Assembly: GCA_963713965.1 (NCBI GenBank)
Contig: OY970217.1
Coordinates: 186,001 to 250,000, forward strand
Origin: CALAGB01 sp963713965
GTDB lineage: Bacteria > Chloroflexota > Chloroflexia > Thermomicrobiales > Thermomicrobiaceae
Length of the DNA stretch: 64,000 nt
Direction of reading: 5' to 3'
A model generated the notes under the pieces. It had not been told where the DNA came from. It worked only from the letters and a program-made list of their open reading frames with translations, and searched no databases. The position numbers were made by a program, and so were the translations under genes. Shown piece after piece: positions 43,549-52,003 of the stretch (the stretch's first letter is position 1; the number at the start of each line of letters is the position of its first letter).

Positions 43549-44560
43549 TTACCACACGAGTTCGCCGTACGGTTCGAGCTTGGTGCCCCAGAAACGCAGG
43601 CCGTCCCCGACCTCGACCCATTGGCCGTCCGGGATCGCGTCGATTTTGCCGCCGAAACCGCTCTCGTTCTTGAGAGATTCGATCTCGGGTCCGAAGGCTT
43701 TCGGTATGGTCTCGGACAGTTCGTCGACCGTCCAGCGGTGGTCGGAGCGCAGCGTCTTGACGATCTTGGGCTGCGACATCAACGCCACGTTGTAGCCGAA
43801 TGATCCGAAGATGTGTCCGTTGACCGGCTGTGCCGCGTCGCTGGCTAGAAACGCTATCAATGGGGCCACGTTGCCTGGATCTCGTTCGGTGCCTAGCGCC
43901 AATTCGCTCGGGAGCTTGCCGGTATCCGCGACCGCTTCACGAGCGCGCGGAATCGAATCGATCATGCGGGTGTGGCCGGTCGGCAGGATGGCGTTGGCCG
44001 TGACATTGTAACGGGAGAGACCAGCGGCGCAGCTCAGTGTCAGACCGATGATGCCTGCCTTTGCCGCGGCGTAGTTGGGTTGACCCGGCGCGCCGAAAGC
44101 CGACGTCGACGAGAAGTTGATCATACGGCCTGATCGCTGCTCGCGGAATCGAACCGATGCCCAGCGGCAAACGTTGAACGTGCCTTTCAAGTGAACGTTG
44201 AGGACCGCTTTCCATTCTTCTTCACTCATGTTGAAGACCATGCGGTCACGCAGGATCCCAGCGACGTTCACGACGATGTCGATCTTGCCGAAGCTGTCGA
44301 CGGCCTGCTGGACCATGCCCTCGGCCGCTTGCCAATCCGTCACCGAATCGGTGTTGGCGACCGCGTTTCCGCCCGAATCGGTGATCTCCTTTGCGACCGA
44401 CGCCGCCGGTCCGGTGTCGACTCCCTGCCCGTCCAGGCTGGCTCCAAGGTCGTTCAACTACGACCGACGCGCCTTCCTTCGCCATGAGGAGCGCGACGCC
44501 CCTGCCAATGCCGCGTCCGGCTCCGGTGACCAGTGCGACCTTCCCATCAAGTACGCCCAC
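43549..44560 (-). pseudogene. Short-chain dehydrogenase, interrupted by a single-base frameshift
   Basis: An SDR split in two frames. From the GTG at 44560 the N-terminus (GVLDGKVALVTGAGRGIGRGVALL) reads to GASVVV near 44456, then goes out of frame. The following frame resumes exactly where expected with NDLGASLDGQG and continues to 43549 with NVAGILRDRMVF, FSSTSAFG and the catalytic PNYAAAKAG. The total length, 1012 bases, is one more than a multiple of three, so one extra base near 44454-44460 explains it. It is otherwise full length and closely parallels its upstream neighbour. It could be a sequencing error, a young pseudogene or a real frameshift site. Family: MFE-2-type 3-hydroxyacyl-CoA dehydrogenase. 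Confidence 0.8.
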
Positions 44561-44571
44561 AGGTCTCCCTC

Positions 44572-45597
44572 TCACTTCTTTGCGTCAAAATAGACTGATC
44601 GTTCCCACAGATCGATGCCTGGCGCGACAGACGACCAACTGTCGGGATCGGCCTGCATGGCGTTTGTCCCGCGAACTGGCCGGTCCGAGCCCGCTACCTC
44701 CACCGGGTCAGGAATTGTCGCGTATTTGCCAAGCGTCGCGGGGTAGAGATCGATGAGCTCCTGTGGAGTCCAGGTTCGATTGGCTTGCAACACGTCGGCC
44801 ATCTCCCAATGGGAGTAAATGGCGATGGTGGTACCGCGAACGCCGAAGAAATGTCCATTGATGTGCTGCGCGTCATCGGTCGCCAAATACGTGACCATCG
44901 GCGAGACATTACTCGGATCGCCCTCAGTCCCCCCGGCCATCTCACTTGGCATCTTTCCGTGTTCTTTGAGGAACTCCTGCCCACGTGGAGTTGAGTCGAT
45001 CATGCGGGTGGTAGCGTACGGCAGGATGGCATTCGCCGTGATGTTGTACTTGCTCAGGCTGTTGGCAAGTACCGCGGTGAAACCGAGGATGCCGTATTTG
45101 GCGGCGCCATAGTTCGGCTGGCCGGGACTGCCCCAGGCCGAAACGCTGGAGAAATTGATGATGCGGCCGCCGCGCTGCTCTCGCATGAGCGCTGAGGCGT
45201 GGCGCACCGTGTTGAACGTCCCATTCAGGTGAACGGCAGTCACGATGTCAAACTCATCCTCAGACATGTTGAAAATCATGCGATCGCGCAGAATTCCGGC
45301 CACGTTCACGACGATGTCGATCTTGCCGAAGTTGTCGACGGCCTGCTGGATCATCTCCCCAGCGGCGTCGTAATCGGTGATCGAGCTGGTGTTGGCGACT
45401 GCGTTGCCACCGGCCGCTTTGATCTCGTTGACAACCTGCTGAGCGATGGACTGATCGGTTCCTTCGCCCCCGAGGCTCGTGCCGAGGTCATTGACGACAA
45501 CATTCGCACCCTCCGATGCCAGCTGCATCGCGACCGCCCGGCCGATTCCGCGACCGGCTCCGGTCACGAGCGCGGCTTTTCCATCAAGCTTTCCCAT
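44572..45597 (-). CDS. Short-chain dehydrogenase, MFE-2-type 3-hydroxyacyl-CoA dehydrogenase
   Basis: 341 residues. Classical SDR with a C-terminal ~70-residue extension. NAD-binding TGAGRGIGRAVA at 12-23, NDLGTSLGG, NVAGILRDRMIF, catalytic Ser in INFSSVSAWG, and Tyr/Lys in PNYGAAKYG. The pattern resembles the N-terminal dehydrogenase domain of peroxisomal multifunctional enzyme 2, which oxidises (3R)-hydroxyacyl-CoA; this fits the MaoC hydratase in the same operon, which usually makes the (3R) isomer. GGGAGGAA upstream of the ATG. Its stop overlaps the region of the next SDR start. The frameshifted downstream gene is a tandem paralog. Confidence 0.9.
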   Translation of the reverse strand: MGKLDGKAALVTGAGRGIGRAVAMQLASEGANVVVNDLGTSLGGEGTDQSIAQQVVNEIKAAGGNAVANTSSITDYDAAGEMIQQAVDNFGKIDIVVNVAGILRDRMIFNMSEDEFDIVTAVHLNGTFNTVRHASALMREQRGGRIINFSSVSAWGSPGQPNYGAAKYGILGFTAVLANSLSKYNITANAILPYATTRMIDSTPRGQEFLKEHGKMPSEMAGGTEGDPSNVSPMVTYLATDDAQHINGHFFGVRGTTIAIYSHWEMADVLQANRTWTPQELIDLYPATLGKYATIPDPVEVAGSDRPVRGTNAMQADPDSWSSVAPGIDLWERSVYFDAKK

Positions 45598-45608
45598 AAT
45601 TCCTCCCG

Positions 45609-46202
45609 TTAGTCTCCAACCTGGTCGAACTGGATAATCTGCGACTCCCTGTCCCAGATCGCGAATTGTCCGGTCGCTAGTGCCCCAGGATTGATCAGGT
45701 ACCGCCGCCGATGACTGATCGTCAGCCGCCCACGTGCGATGTCGATTGGTCCGTGCTCGTCACGAGCATGTCGAAAATGTGTGTGCCCGGCAAACGTAAT
45801 GTGCGCGTGAGAGTCTTGCCGGTTCGATCGTTCGCGGTGAAAGAGGCGTTCCAGCGGGTCGTGTCGGCCCCAATGCTCGACTTCATGTAAGAGGCAGACG
45901 TCGTCAATCTCGACTCGCTCCGTGAGGCTGCTCAGCAGCACCAATGTCTCCGCCTGAAGCTCACCGCGCAGTCTGTCGGCTGCCAGGGCGATGTCTCGCT
46001 CGTGGTTGCCGTAGACCCCGATGACGTCCCAATCCGACAGCGCCGCGGCACATGCGTCCGCTTGCTCGGTCCGATCGATAAGGTCGCCCAGCAATGCGAT
46101 GGTCGAGACTCCTGCTTCCTGACATAGCTCGAGTGCCTTAGTCAACGTCAGGTGTGCGCCGTGAACGTCGGCAAACAACGCGACTTTGTTTCCCAGCGTC
46201 AT
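45609..46202 (-). CDS. Calcineurin-like metallophosphoesterase (YfcE/MJ0936 type)
   Basis: 197 residues, two-metal phosphodiesterase fold. Ligand motifs in order: FADVHGAHL near 10-18, LLGDLIDRT near 38-46, GVYGNHERD near 62-70, LLHEVEHWG near 104, and TFAGHTHFRHAR near 135. Members of this compact group act on phosphodiesters or nucleotides in vitro; the natural substrate is often unknown. Its ATG overlaps the acyl-CoA ligase stop (ATGA) and it lies 11 bases before the SDR, so it is firmly embedded in an acyl-CoA catabolic operon, an unexpected place for it. Confidence 0.87.
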   Translation of the reverse strand: MTLGNKVALFADVHGAHLTLTKALELCQEAGVSTIALLGDLIDRTEQADACAAALSDWDVIGVYGNHERDIALAADRLRGELQAETLVLLSSLTERVEIDDVCLLHEVEHWGRHDPLERLFHRERSNRQDSHAHITFAGHTHFRHARDEHGPIDIARGRLTISHRRRYLINPGALATGQFAIWDRESQIIQFDQVGD

Positions 46203-48451
46203 TTAGCCCCGTTCGAGCCCGGAACAATGAGACAATCGACCACTCGTGCGCCCTGCCCAGCCTCGAACACGAGCAGTGGGTTGATGTCGATCTCGCTGAC
46301 GTCTTCTCGGAGGTCGATGCAGAGTTGCGAGAACTTGCCGAGTATATCGACGATGGCATTGACGTCGGCTGGCCCGGCGCCCCGAGTGCCGTCGAGAATG
46401 GCCTTGCCTCGCAACCGATCCAGCATCACGCGGCTGTCACGTTCGGTCAGCGGCGGGACTCCGAGCGCGACGTCCTTGAGCACCTCGACGAAAATTCCGC
46501 CGAGACCGACCGCCACAGCGGGACCGAATTCTGGGTCTTGAGACATGCCAAGGATTATCTCCCGGCCGCCTGAGACCATCTCCTGGACCAACACGCCCGA
46601 GACGACCGCATCCGGATCGTATGTATGCGCGCCGGCCACCACCTGATCGTATCCAGCTCGCACAGATTCTTCGTCCTTCAAGCCGAGTAACACGCCGCCC
46701 GCCTCTGTCTTGTGGGCGATGTCGCGTGATTCGATTTTGAGGACCACCGGATAACCGATCTGATCGGCCGCTCTGGCTGCCTCGTCGGCACTGGTCGCCA
46801 GGATTTCGCGGGTGACCGGAATTCCATACAATGCCAACACCTCTTTGGCGGCCCGCTCGACCAACGGCTTACCATCAGCCGCTCGAACCAGCTCTCGGGC
46901 CCGTTCCGCGGCGTCGCTGGACGTAGATGACGGTGGACCCGACTCTTCCCAGGCGCGCTGGAACTCACCGTACCGTATGAGAGATCGCACGGCGCGCAAG
47001 CTGTTTTCGGCTCCTTGAAGGAACGGCACGCCGTCCCAATCCATCACGGGCTCAACAGGGTCTTCGTCGCGCCGCCGGCCGTCAGCGACGGGACCAGTCA
47101 CCAGCGAGATGATCAAGAAGACCTTATCTGGATAGCGCTCTGGCATCGCTCGAAGGACTTCGCCGACCGGCGACGCAAGGTCGACGCGATTCGGATACGC
47201 CTGGCCATAAATCACGGTGTGGATGTTGGGATCCTCGGCCATACCGGTGAGTGATCCCTCGGTAATCTCCGGTTGTGTCGCCGCCTGGCCGGTCGTGTCG
47301 AGTGGATTGCCGACGGTCCCATACTCCGGAATGACAGCATTGAGCTTCGTGATGGTTTCAGGCGCAAGCCCTGGCAATGAGATGCCCAGGTCCTGGGAGA
47401 GATCCGAGATGAGCCCCCCGGCGCCACCCGAGACGAAGATCGTGCCGACGCCGGGTCCCACCGGAAGTCGCTTTGAATGAAACGCAGCAAGCGTTTCGGT
47501 CATCTCATCGAGACTGTAGACGCGGACGATTCCATACTGCCGCATGACCGCGTCCGCAATGGCATCAGAGCCGACCAGTGACCCGGTGTGCGCTCGTGCC
47601 GCGCGGCGTCCAGCCTCGGATCGCCCAACCTTCAGCACCACGATAGGCTTCTGCTTTTCAGCAGCCGCGGCTGCCACGCGGAGCAGCTTCTCTGGGTCGC
47701 GAAATTGCTCAATGAAGCATCCGATCACCTGAGTCTCGTCATCTTCAACCATGTATCGAATGAAGTCCGTCGAATCGAGATCCGCCTCGTTGCCGGTGGT
47801 GACGACGTAGCTGTAGCCAAATTGGCGATCTTGCTGCGGAATCACGATGCTGTACGCCAGCAAACCGCTCTGAAAGACGATGCCGATCGGTCCGCGGTTC
47901 ACGTGTGTGTAGCCGCCCGATTTGGCGATCATTTTGGCTGGAGTGCTGATAATGCCGAGGCAGTTTGGGCCGACGATGCGTATGCCTGTACGGCGCGCAA
48001 AGTCGTGGATGGCAAGCTGTCGTTCACGAGCCGCGTTGTCATTCTGCTCGCCGAAGCCGCTGGTGATGATGTTGAGCGCCTTGGTTCCGGCTCGCTCGGC
48101 CTGCTCGAGCACGTCCATGACGATGCCGCTCGGCACGACGACAATGGCTTTGTCGACGCCGCCCGGAATAGCGTCCAGCGACGGATAGCATTTACAGCCG
48201 AGGACTTCCTCATGGCGCGGCGTCACGCCAAAGACCTCGCCCTCGTACCCTCCGGCAAGGATTCGACCGTGGATCGTGTTGGCGAATCCTGGGCGCGGCG
48301 TCGCTCCGACGACGGCGATGCGTTTCGGGTGGAAGAGCGCTCTCATCGCTGAAGTGAACGCTTCGGCCTCTGCGTGATCGCCGTTGGTTGACGCCGTCGG
48401 ATTCGCCTCACGGCTTGACGTTCCGGTGGCAAATGCTTGCGGTCCGCTCAT
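46199..48451 (-). CDS. ADP-forming acyl-CoA synthetase (acetyl-CoA synthetase ADP-forming type, fused subunits)
   Basis: 750 residues from the ATG at 48451; a GTG six codons earlier is possible. Domains in order: CoA-binding (RIAVVGATPRPGFANTIHG near 45-62), two succinyl-CoA-synthetase-like domains (VGPNCLGIIST near 160; the phospho-His segment RAHTGSLVGSD with His near 288), and a C-terminal ATP-grasp domain (GYPVVLKIESRDIAHKTEAGG and the following VLVQEMVSGGREIILGMSQD). The alpha and beta parts are fused in one chain. It activates an acid to its CoA ester while cleaving ATP to ADP, or runs the reverse to save ATP. No acetyltransferase domain is present, which excludes Pat-type proteins. Confidence 0.9.
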   Translation of the reverse strand: MSGPQAFATGTSSREANPTASTNGDHAEAEAFTSAMRALFHPKRIAVVGATPRPGFANTIHGRILAGGYEGEVFGVTPRHEEVLGCKCYPSLDAIPGGVDKAIVVVPSGIVMDVLEQAERAGTKALNIITSGFGEQNDNAARERQLAIHDFARRTGIRIVGPNCLGIISTPAKMIAKSGGYTHVNRGPIGIVFQSGLLAYSIVIPQQDRQFGYSYVVTTGNEADLDSTDFIRYMVEDDETQVIGCFIEQFRDPEKLLRVAAAAAEKQKPIVVLKVGRSEAGRRAARAHTGSLVGSDAIADAVMRQYGIVRVYSLDEMTETLAAFHSKRLPVGPGVGTIFVSGGAGGLISDLSQDLGISLPGLAPETITKLNAVIPEYGTVGNPLDTTGQAATQPEITEGSLTGMAEDPNIHTVIYGQAYPNRVDLASPVGEVLRAMPERYPDKVFLIISLVTGPVADGRRRDEDPVEPVMDWDGVPFLQGAENSLRAVRSLIRYGEFQRAWEESGPPSSTSSDAAERARELVRAADGKPLVERAAKEVLALYGIPVTREILATSADEAARAADQIGYPVVLKIESRDIAHKTEAGGVLLGLKDEESVRAGYDQVVAGAHTYDPDAVVSGVLVQEMVSGGREIILGMSQDPEFGPAVAVGLGGIFVEVLKDVALGVPPLTERDSRVMLDRLRGKAILDGTRGAGPADVNAIVDILGKFSQLCIDLREDVSEIDINPLLVFEAGQGARVVDCLIVPGSNGAK

Positions 48452-48630
48452 CCGCACATCCTCATCCACGCATTCGAACCGATGGGACTACCACCGGGTG
48501 TGAACGCGAATTCAATCCGATGTCAGAGTGAGCGCGGCTGCGCGCTCAACGCCTTGACACGCTTCGCCATTGAAGCATCGAGGCGAGCTGAACGTCTGAT
48601 ATGTCGTCTCGGTTGGTCATATCGGGAGAG

Positions 48631-49119
48631 TTAGAAGTATGTGCGTCCCACCGTCTCGGCGACGCAGGCCGGCTTCTCTTCTCCCTCGATTTCCACTGTC
48701 TGCAAATTGACCGTCTGAATGGCGCGGTCGCCGATCTCCTCCACCGAAAGGAGCTTCGTGCGCACCCGGATGCGCTTGCCAACTCTCACCGGCGCGGGAA
48801 AGCGCACTCGGTTGACGCCATAATTGACGCCCATCTTGCCGCCCAGATTGATCTTGACGCCCGTGCGGCTCGCCCCCAGGAAGGGGAGGAGTGAGAGCGT
48901 CAAGTAACCATGAGCGACGGTACCGCCAAAGAACGTTTGCGCTGCTCGTTCAGGGTCAACGTGAATGTACTGATGGTCTCCCGTGGCGTCGGCGAACTCG
49001 TTCACACGTTCCTGGGTGATCTCTACCCAGTCACTGACGCCAAGCTCCTGGCCGATCAGCTCTTTGAGCTCCGCAACTGTAGTTACGACGCGTTCCTCCA
49101 CGTCAGAAGAGCCGCTCAT
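48631..49119 (-). CDS. MaoC-like (R)-specific enoyl-CoA hydratase
   Basis: 162 residues, single hotdog fold. The hydratase-2 catalytic motif is complete: FADATGDHQYIHVDPERA near 42-59, with Asp and His, then GGTVAHGYLTLSLLP near 65. The product would be a (3R)-hydroxyacyl-CoA, matching the MFE-2-type dehydrogenases downstream. It is separated from the second acyl-CoA dehydrogenase by 34 bases and from the acyl-CoA ligase by 179 bases with no recognised feature. Confidence 0.92.
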   Translation of the reverse strand: MSGSSDVEERVVTTVAELKELIGQELGVSDWVEITQERVNEFADATGDHQYIHVDPERAAQTFFGGTVAHGYLTLSLLPFLGASRTGVKINLGGKMGVNYGVNRVRFPAPVRVGKRIRVRTKLLSVEEIGDRAIQTVNLQTVEIEGEEKPACVAETVGRTYF

Positions 49120-49153
49120 CCCAACCTCCCATCATCATCTGGACTCATGTCAG

Positions 49154-50305
49154 TTAACCAGCGACTCCCGCGACGCGGCCGCTCAAGACGTTTTCGAGCA
49201 CCCGCTCGCGATGGAATTCGGTGTTGCCATAAAGAGGTTCGAGATTCTTGGCTCGTTTGAAGTAAAGATGCAGATCGTACTCCCAGGTGAAGCCGATGCC
49301 ACCGTGGACCTGAATTGCTTCGCCGCACACGTTGCGCGATGCTTCATTGAGCGCGGACTTGGCCACGGACGCGGCAAGATCCGCATCAGGAGCGTTGGCA
49401 TCCAGCGCCCAGGCGGCGTAATAGGCAGCGCCATGAGCGTTCTCGACCTGTTCGAGCATCTCGGCCAGCTTATGCTTGACTGCCTGGAACTGCCCGATAA
49501 ACTGGCCGAATTGTTTCCGGACCTTGGCGTAATCGACCGACATCTCAAGTGACTTGCGGGACGCTCCGAGCATTTCGGCAGCCGCGGCAACGGCCGCTGA
49601 CCGGATCGTGGCGTCGAGGATCGGCCAGGCCTCGCCTTCAAGGCCGATCAGGTTCTCAATGGGAACGCGGACGTCAGAGAACTGGAGCGTGGCGGTTCGC
49701 GTGGAAAGATCCATCATGACTTCGCGCGTAGCGCTGAGACCAGAGGAATCCTTCGGCACCGCGACCAGGGAGACCCCATCCTTGCCCGATCCGCTGGATC
49801 TCGCGGTAACCAGGATGACGTCCGCGGAATCACCGTAGGGCACGAACCGTTTCGTGCCGCTCAGCCGGTAGAATCCGCCCTCCTTGACCATCGACATGTT
49901 GATCGCGCTGGCGTCCCATCCAATGGAGTCCTCGAGAAACGCGAGCGTCATGGTCAGATCGCCATTGCAAACGTCGGGCAGATAACGAGATTTGGCATTG
50001 TCGTCGTGTGAGTGCATGATCGCCGATCCGGCCAGCACAACCGTGGCGAAGAACGGTCCTGGATAGGGAATGCGCCCCATCTCTTCAAGCAAGATGGACT
50101 GCTCGACCATGCCGAGTCCGCCTCCGCCATACTCTTCGGGAAACGGGAGCATGCCGAGCTGCATGAAGTTTCGGTAGATGGTTGGATCGTAGCCTCGCTC
50201 GTCGTCCATCATGGCGCGAACGTGGGATACCGGACATTGCTCCGTGAGGAACTCGCGAGCGAGGTTCCTCAGCATGATCTGATCTTCGGTGAAGTCGAAA
50301 TCCAT
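49154..50305 (-). CDS. Acyl-CoA dehydrogenase, FadE28-like subunit
   Basis: 383 residues from the ATG at 50305, one base after the preceding stop. FAD-dependent; N-terminal helical domain (FTEDQIMLRNLAREFL), middle beta domain and C-terminal helical domain with SVDYAKVRKQFGQFIG and the following QAVKHKLAEM. It lacks the usual C-terminal GTSEIQ-type signature; instead it has HGGIGFTWEYDLHLYFKRA and ends soon after. That form is typical of the partner chain in heteromeric acyl-CoA dehydrogenases such as FadE28 in sterol side-chain degradation. It probably pairs with the gene just upstream. The heteromer is inferred from gene pairing. Confidence 0.88.
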   Translation of the reverse strand: MDFDFTEDQIMLRNLAREFLTEQCPVSHVRAMMDDERGYDPTIYRNFMQLGMLPFPEEYGGGGLGMVEQSILLEEMGRIPYPGPFFATVVLAGSAIMHSHDDNAKSRYLPDVCNGDLTMTLAFLEDSIGWDASAINMSMVKEGGFYRLSGTKRFVPYGDSADVILVTARSSGSGKDGVSLVAVPKDSSGLSATREVMMDLSTRTATLQFSDVRVPIENLIGLEGEAWPILDATIRSAAVAAAAEMLGASRKSLEMSVDYAKVRKQFGQFIGQFQAVKHKLAEMLEQVENAHGAAYYAAWALDANAPDADLAASVAKSALNEASRNVCGEAIQVHGGIGFTWEYDLHLYFKRAKNLEPLYGNTEFHRERVLENVLSGRVAGVAG

Positions 50306-50306
50306 C

Positions 50307-51557
50307 TCAGTTATCCCCCTCCGCGCCGGCGCCAGCCTTCTGAGCGGCCGCGATGCGATCGGCTCGAACTTCCTTCGGCAGACCAAGCACACGCTCGCCG
50401 AGAATGTTCTTCTGAATCTCGGACGAACCAGCGTAGATCGTCCCGGCGCGAGCCCAGAGGAACGTGTGCGCCCAGGTTCCGGCCTCGCCGTATCCGTCCG
50501 CTTCCGGGTCGAACTTGAGCTCGGTTGGCGCCCCGCTGAGCTGTTGCCCATACGGTCCAAGAATGTCGAGGATCATCTCCTGGACGTGCTTGTCCAACTC
50601 GGAGTAGTGCAGCTTGGCGATCGAGGATTCGGGACCAGGTCGCTGACCCTTTTCGAGACTGCTCAGGATACGGAGCGAGGCGTAACGGAGCACCTCAATT
50701 TCGGAGTAGATCTGGCCGAGCTTCTGTCGGATGATCGGATCGTCGATGGCCTTGGTACCGTCGACACGCAGCGCCCGCGCGACTTCGGTCAGTCGCTCGA
50801 ATGACTGCTGCAGTCTGGAGACGCGGCTGAGCGCGTTGCCGCCACGTTCGTAGCCGAGCGTCGTCTGGGCGATGCGCCATCCGGAGTTCATCTCGCCGAC
50901 CAGATTGTCAGCTGGCACACGCACATTGGTGAAGAAGACCTCGCAGAACTCCTGGCTGCCACTGATTTGTTTCAGTGGTCGCACTTCAACGCCGGGGGCG
51001 TTCATGTCGATCATGATGCAGGAAATGCCCTGGTGCTTCGGAGCGTTGCGATCTGTTCGGGCCAGCATCATGCCCCAGTCAGACTGGTACGCGCCGCTGG
51101 TCCAGATCTTCTGGCCATTAATGACGAATTCGTCACCGTCGACATCGGCCCGGCACTGCAGGCTCGCGAGGTCGGACCCTGAATTTGGCTCGGAATAGAG
51201 TTGGCACCAGATCTCTTCAGCGGTCAGGATGTTTTTGACGTGCTCTTGTTTCTGATGCTCAGTGCCATGGTGGATCAGCGTTGGCGCCATAATCGAGATG
51301 CCGAGCCCGTTGAGGGATGGTGGGGCTCCGGCGCGTGCAAGCTCCTCGCCGACAATGGCTTGCTCCATCGGACGAGCTTCCTGGCCACCGTACTGCTTCG
51401 GCCAGCCCATGCCCAGGTAGCCTGCTTCGTAGAGCTTCGTGTGCCAGGCACGCTTCTCGTCGAGCGTTTCCGGCCTTTTTTTCGGCATGTTGTCGCCCAG
51501 CCACTGGCGGACGCTGAGTCGAAATGCTTGGTCTTCTGCCGTGTAATTCAAGTCCAT
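50307..51557 (-). CDS. Acyl-CoA dehydrogenase, FadE29-like subunit
   Basis: 416 residues from the ATG at 51557, with GGAGG eight bases upstream; a 34-residue longer frame is rejected. FAD-binding and substrate motifs: QLYSEPNSGSDLASLQC near 130, KIWTSGAYQSDW, and the C-terminal GSSEIQKNILGERVLGLPKE, which is the family signature missing from its partner. First gene of the ten-gene minus-strand operon that ends at 41918. Together with the next gene it resembles the FadE28/FadE29 pair. Electrons would go to EtfAB encoded on the other side of the divergent promoter region. Confidence 0.9.
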   Translation of the reverse strand: MDLNYTAEDQAFRLSVRQWLGDNMPKKRPETLDEKRAWHTKLYEAGYLGMGWPKQYGGQEARPMEQAIVGEELARAGAPPSLNGLGISIMAPTLIHHGTEHQKQEHVKNILTAEEIWCQLYSEPNSGSDLASLQCRADVDGDEFVINGQKIWTSGAYQSDWGMMLARTDRNAPKHQGISCIMIDMNAPGVEVRPLKQISGSQEFCEVFFTNVRVPADNLVGEMNSGWRIAQTTLGYERGGNALSRVSRLQQSFERLTEVARALRVDGTKAIDDPIIRQKLGQIYSEIEVLRYASLRILSSLEKGQRPGPESSIAKLHYSELDKHVQEMILDILGPYGQQLSGAPTELKFDPEADGYGEAGTWAHTFLWARAGTIYAGSSEIQKNILGERVLGLPKEVRADRIAAAQKAGAGAEGDN

Positions 51558-51731
51558 ACGGGGAACCTCCCTGATCGAGCTCCCGTCGGTAAGTCGGGGA
51601 GCGTGTTCGGCGCCGTACTCGGAGGATAAATGCCCGGCCGCTCCGCGATACAGGGTCAATCCTCATACGCGAAGTCTCCGGCCCGAGCCGGTCGTTACGG
51701 TTCTCTCGTCTCGTCCCTTCTGTCTGTGAAT

Positions 51732-51760
51732 ACGCTACCCCGTTCCGTGAGTCGCGTCAA
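51732..51760 (-). promoter_or_regulatory. Candidate promoter of the acyl-CoA operon
   Basis: On the minus strand TTGACG (51760-51755, 5 of 6) is followed after 17 bases by TAGCGT (51737-51732, 3 of 6). The start would lie near 51725, leaving a leader of about 170 bases. Confidence 0.4.
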
Positions 51761-51824
51761 CAGAATTCGGTAGAACCAAACCCGCATATGAGCAAACGCT
51801 GAAATGGTCTATGGCACTGAATTG

Positions 51825-51852
51825 TTGAATACTTGAACGGGATTACTATATG
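51825..51852 (+). promoter_or_regulatory. Candidate promoter of the etf operon
   Basis: TTGAAT (51825-51830) and TATATG (51847-51852) with a 16-base spacer in an A+T-rich patch. The start would lie near 51859, giving a ~145-base leader that includes the dyad at 51885. Confidence 0.35.
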
Positions 51853-51884
51853 ATCGCCCAAAAGTTCACAAACTCCGCGTCTCG

Positions 51885-51898
51885 ATTGGTCAGCCAAT
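51885..51898. promoter_or_regulatory. Short dyad, possible operator
   Basis: ATTGG and CCAAT flank a 4-base centre. It lies just downstream of the predicted etf start point. It could bind a TetR-type repressor of fatty-acid genes, but it does not match an operator I can name. Confidence 0.3.
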
Positions 51899-52003
51899 TG
51901 CGAGTCCGCGGATTCGAGTGCCAGCGCGATATCTCGTCCAGTGTCAACAACCCCCACCGCATCCGCGCAGATTCGGACTCACCGGAAGGACTGTCTCACT
52001 CCA

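Larger units (their letters stand above)
51558..52003. other. Divergent promoter region, acyl-CoA operon / etf operon
   Basis: 446 bases with no supported gene. It holds candidate promoters in both directions (51732-51760 minus, 51825-51852 plus) and a short dyad, ATTGG-TCAG-CCAAT, at 51885-51898. The arrangement suggests joint control of the two operons. Nothing else was recognised. Confidence 0.6.
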
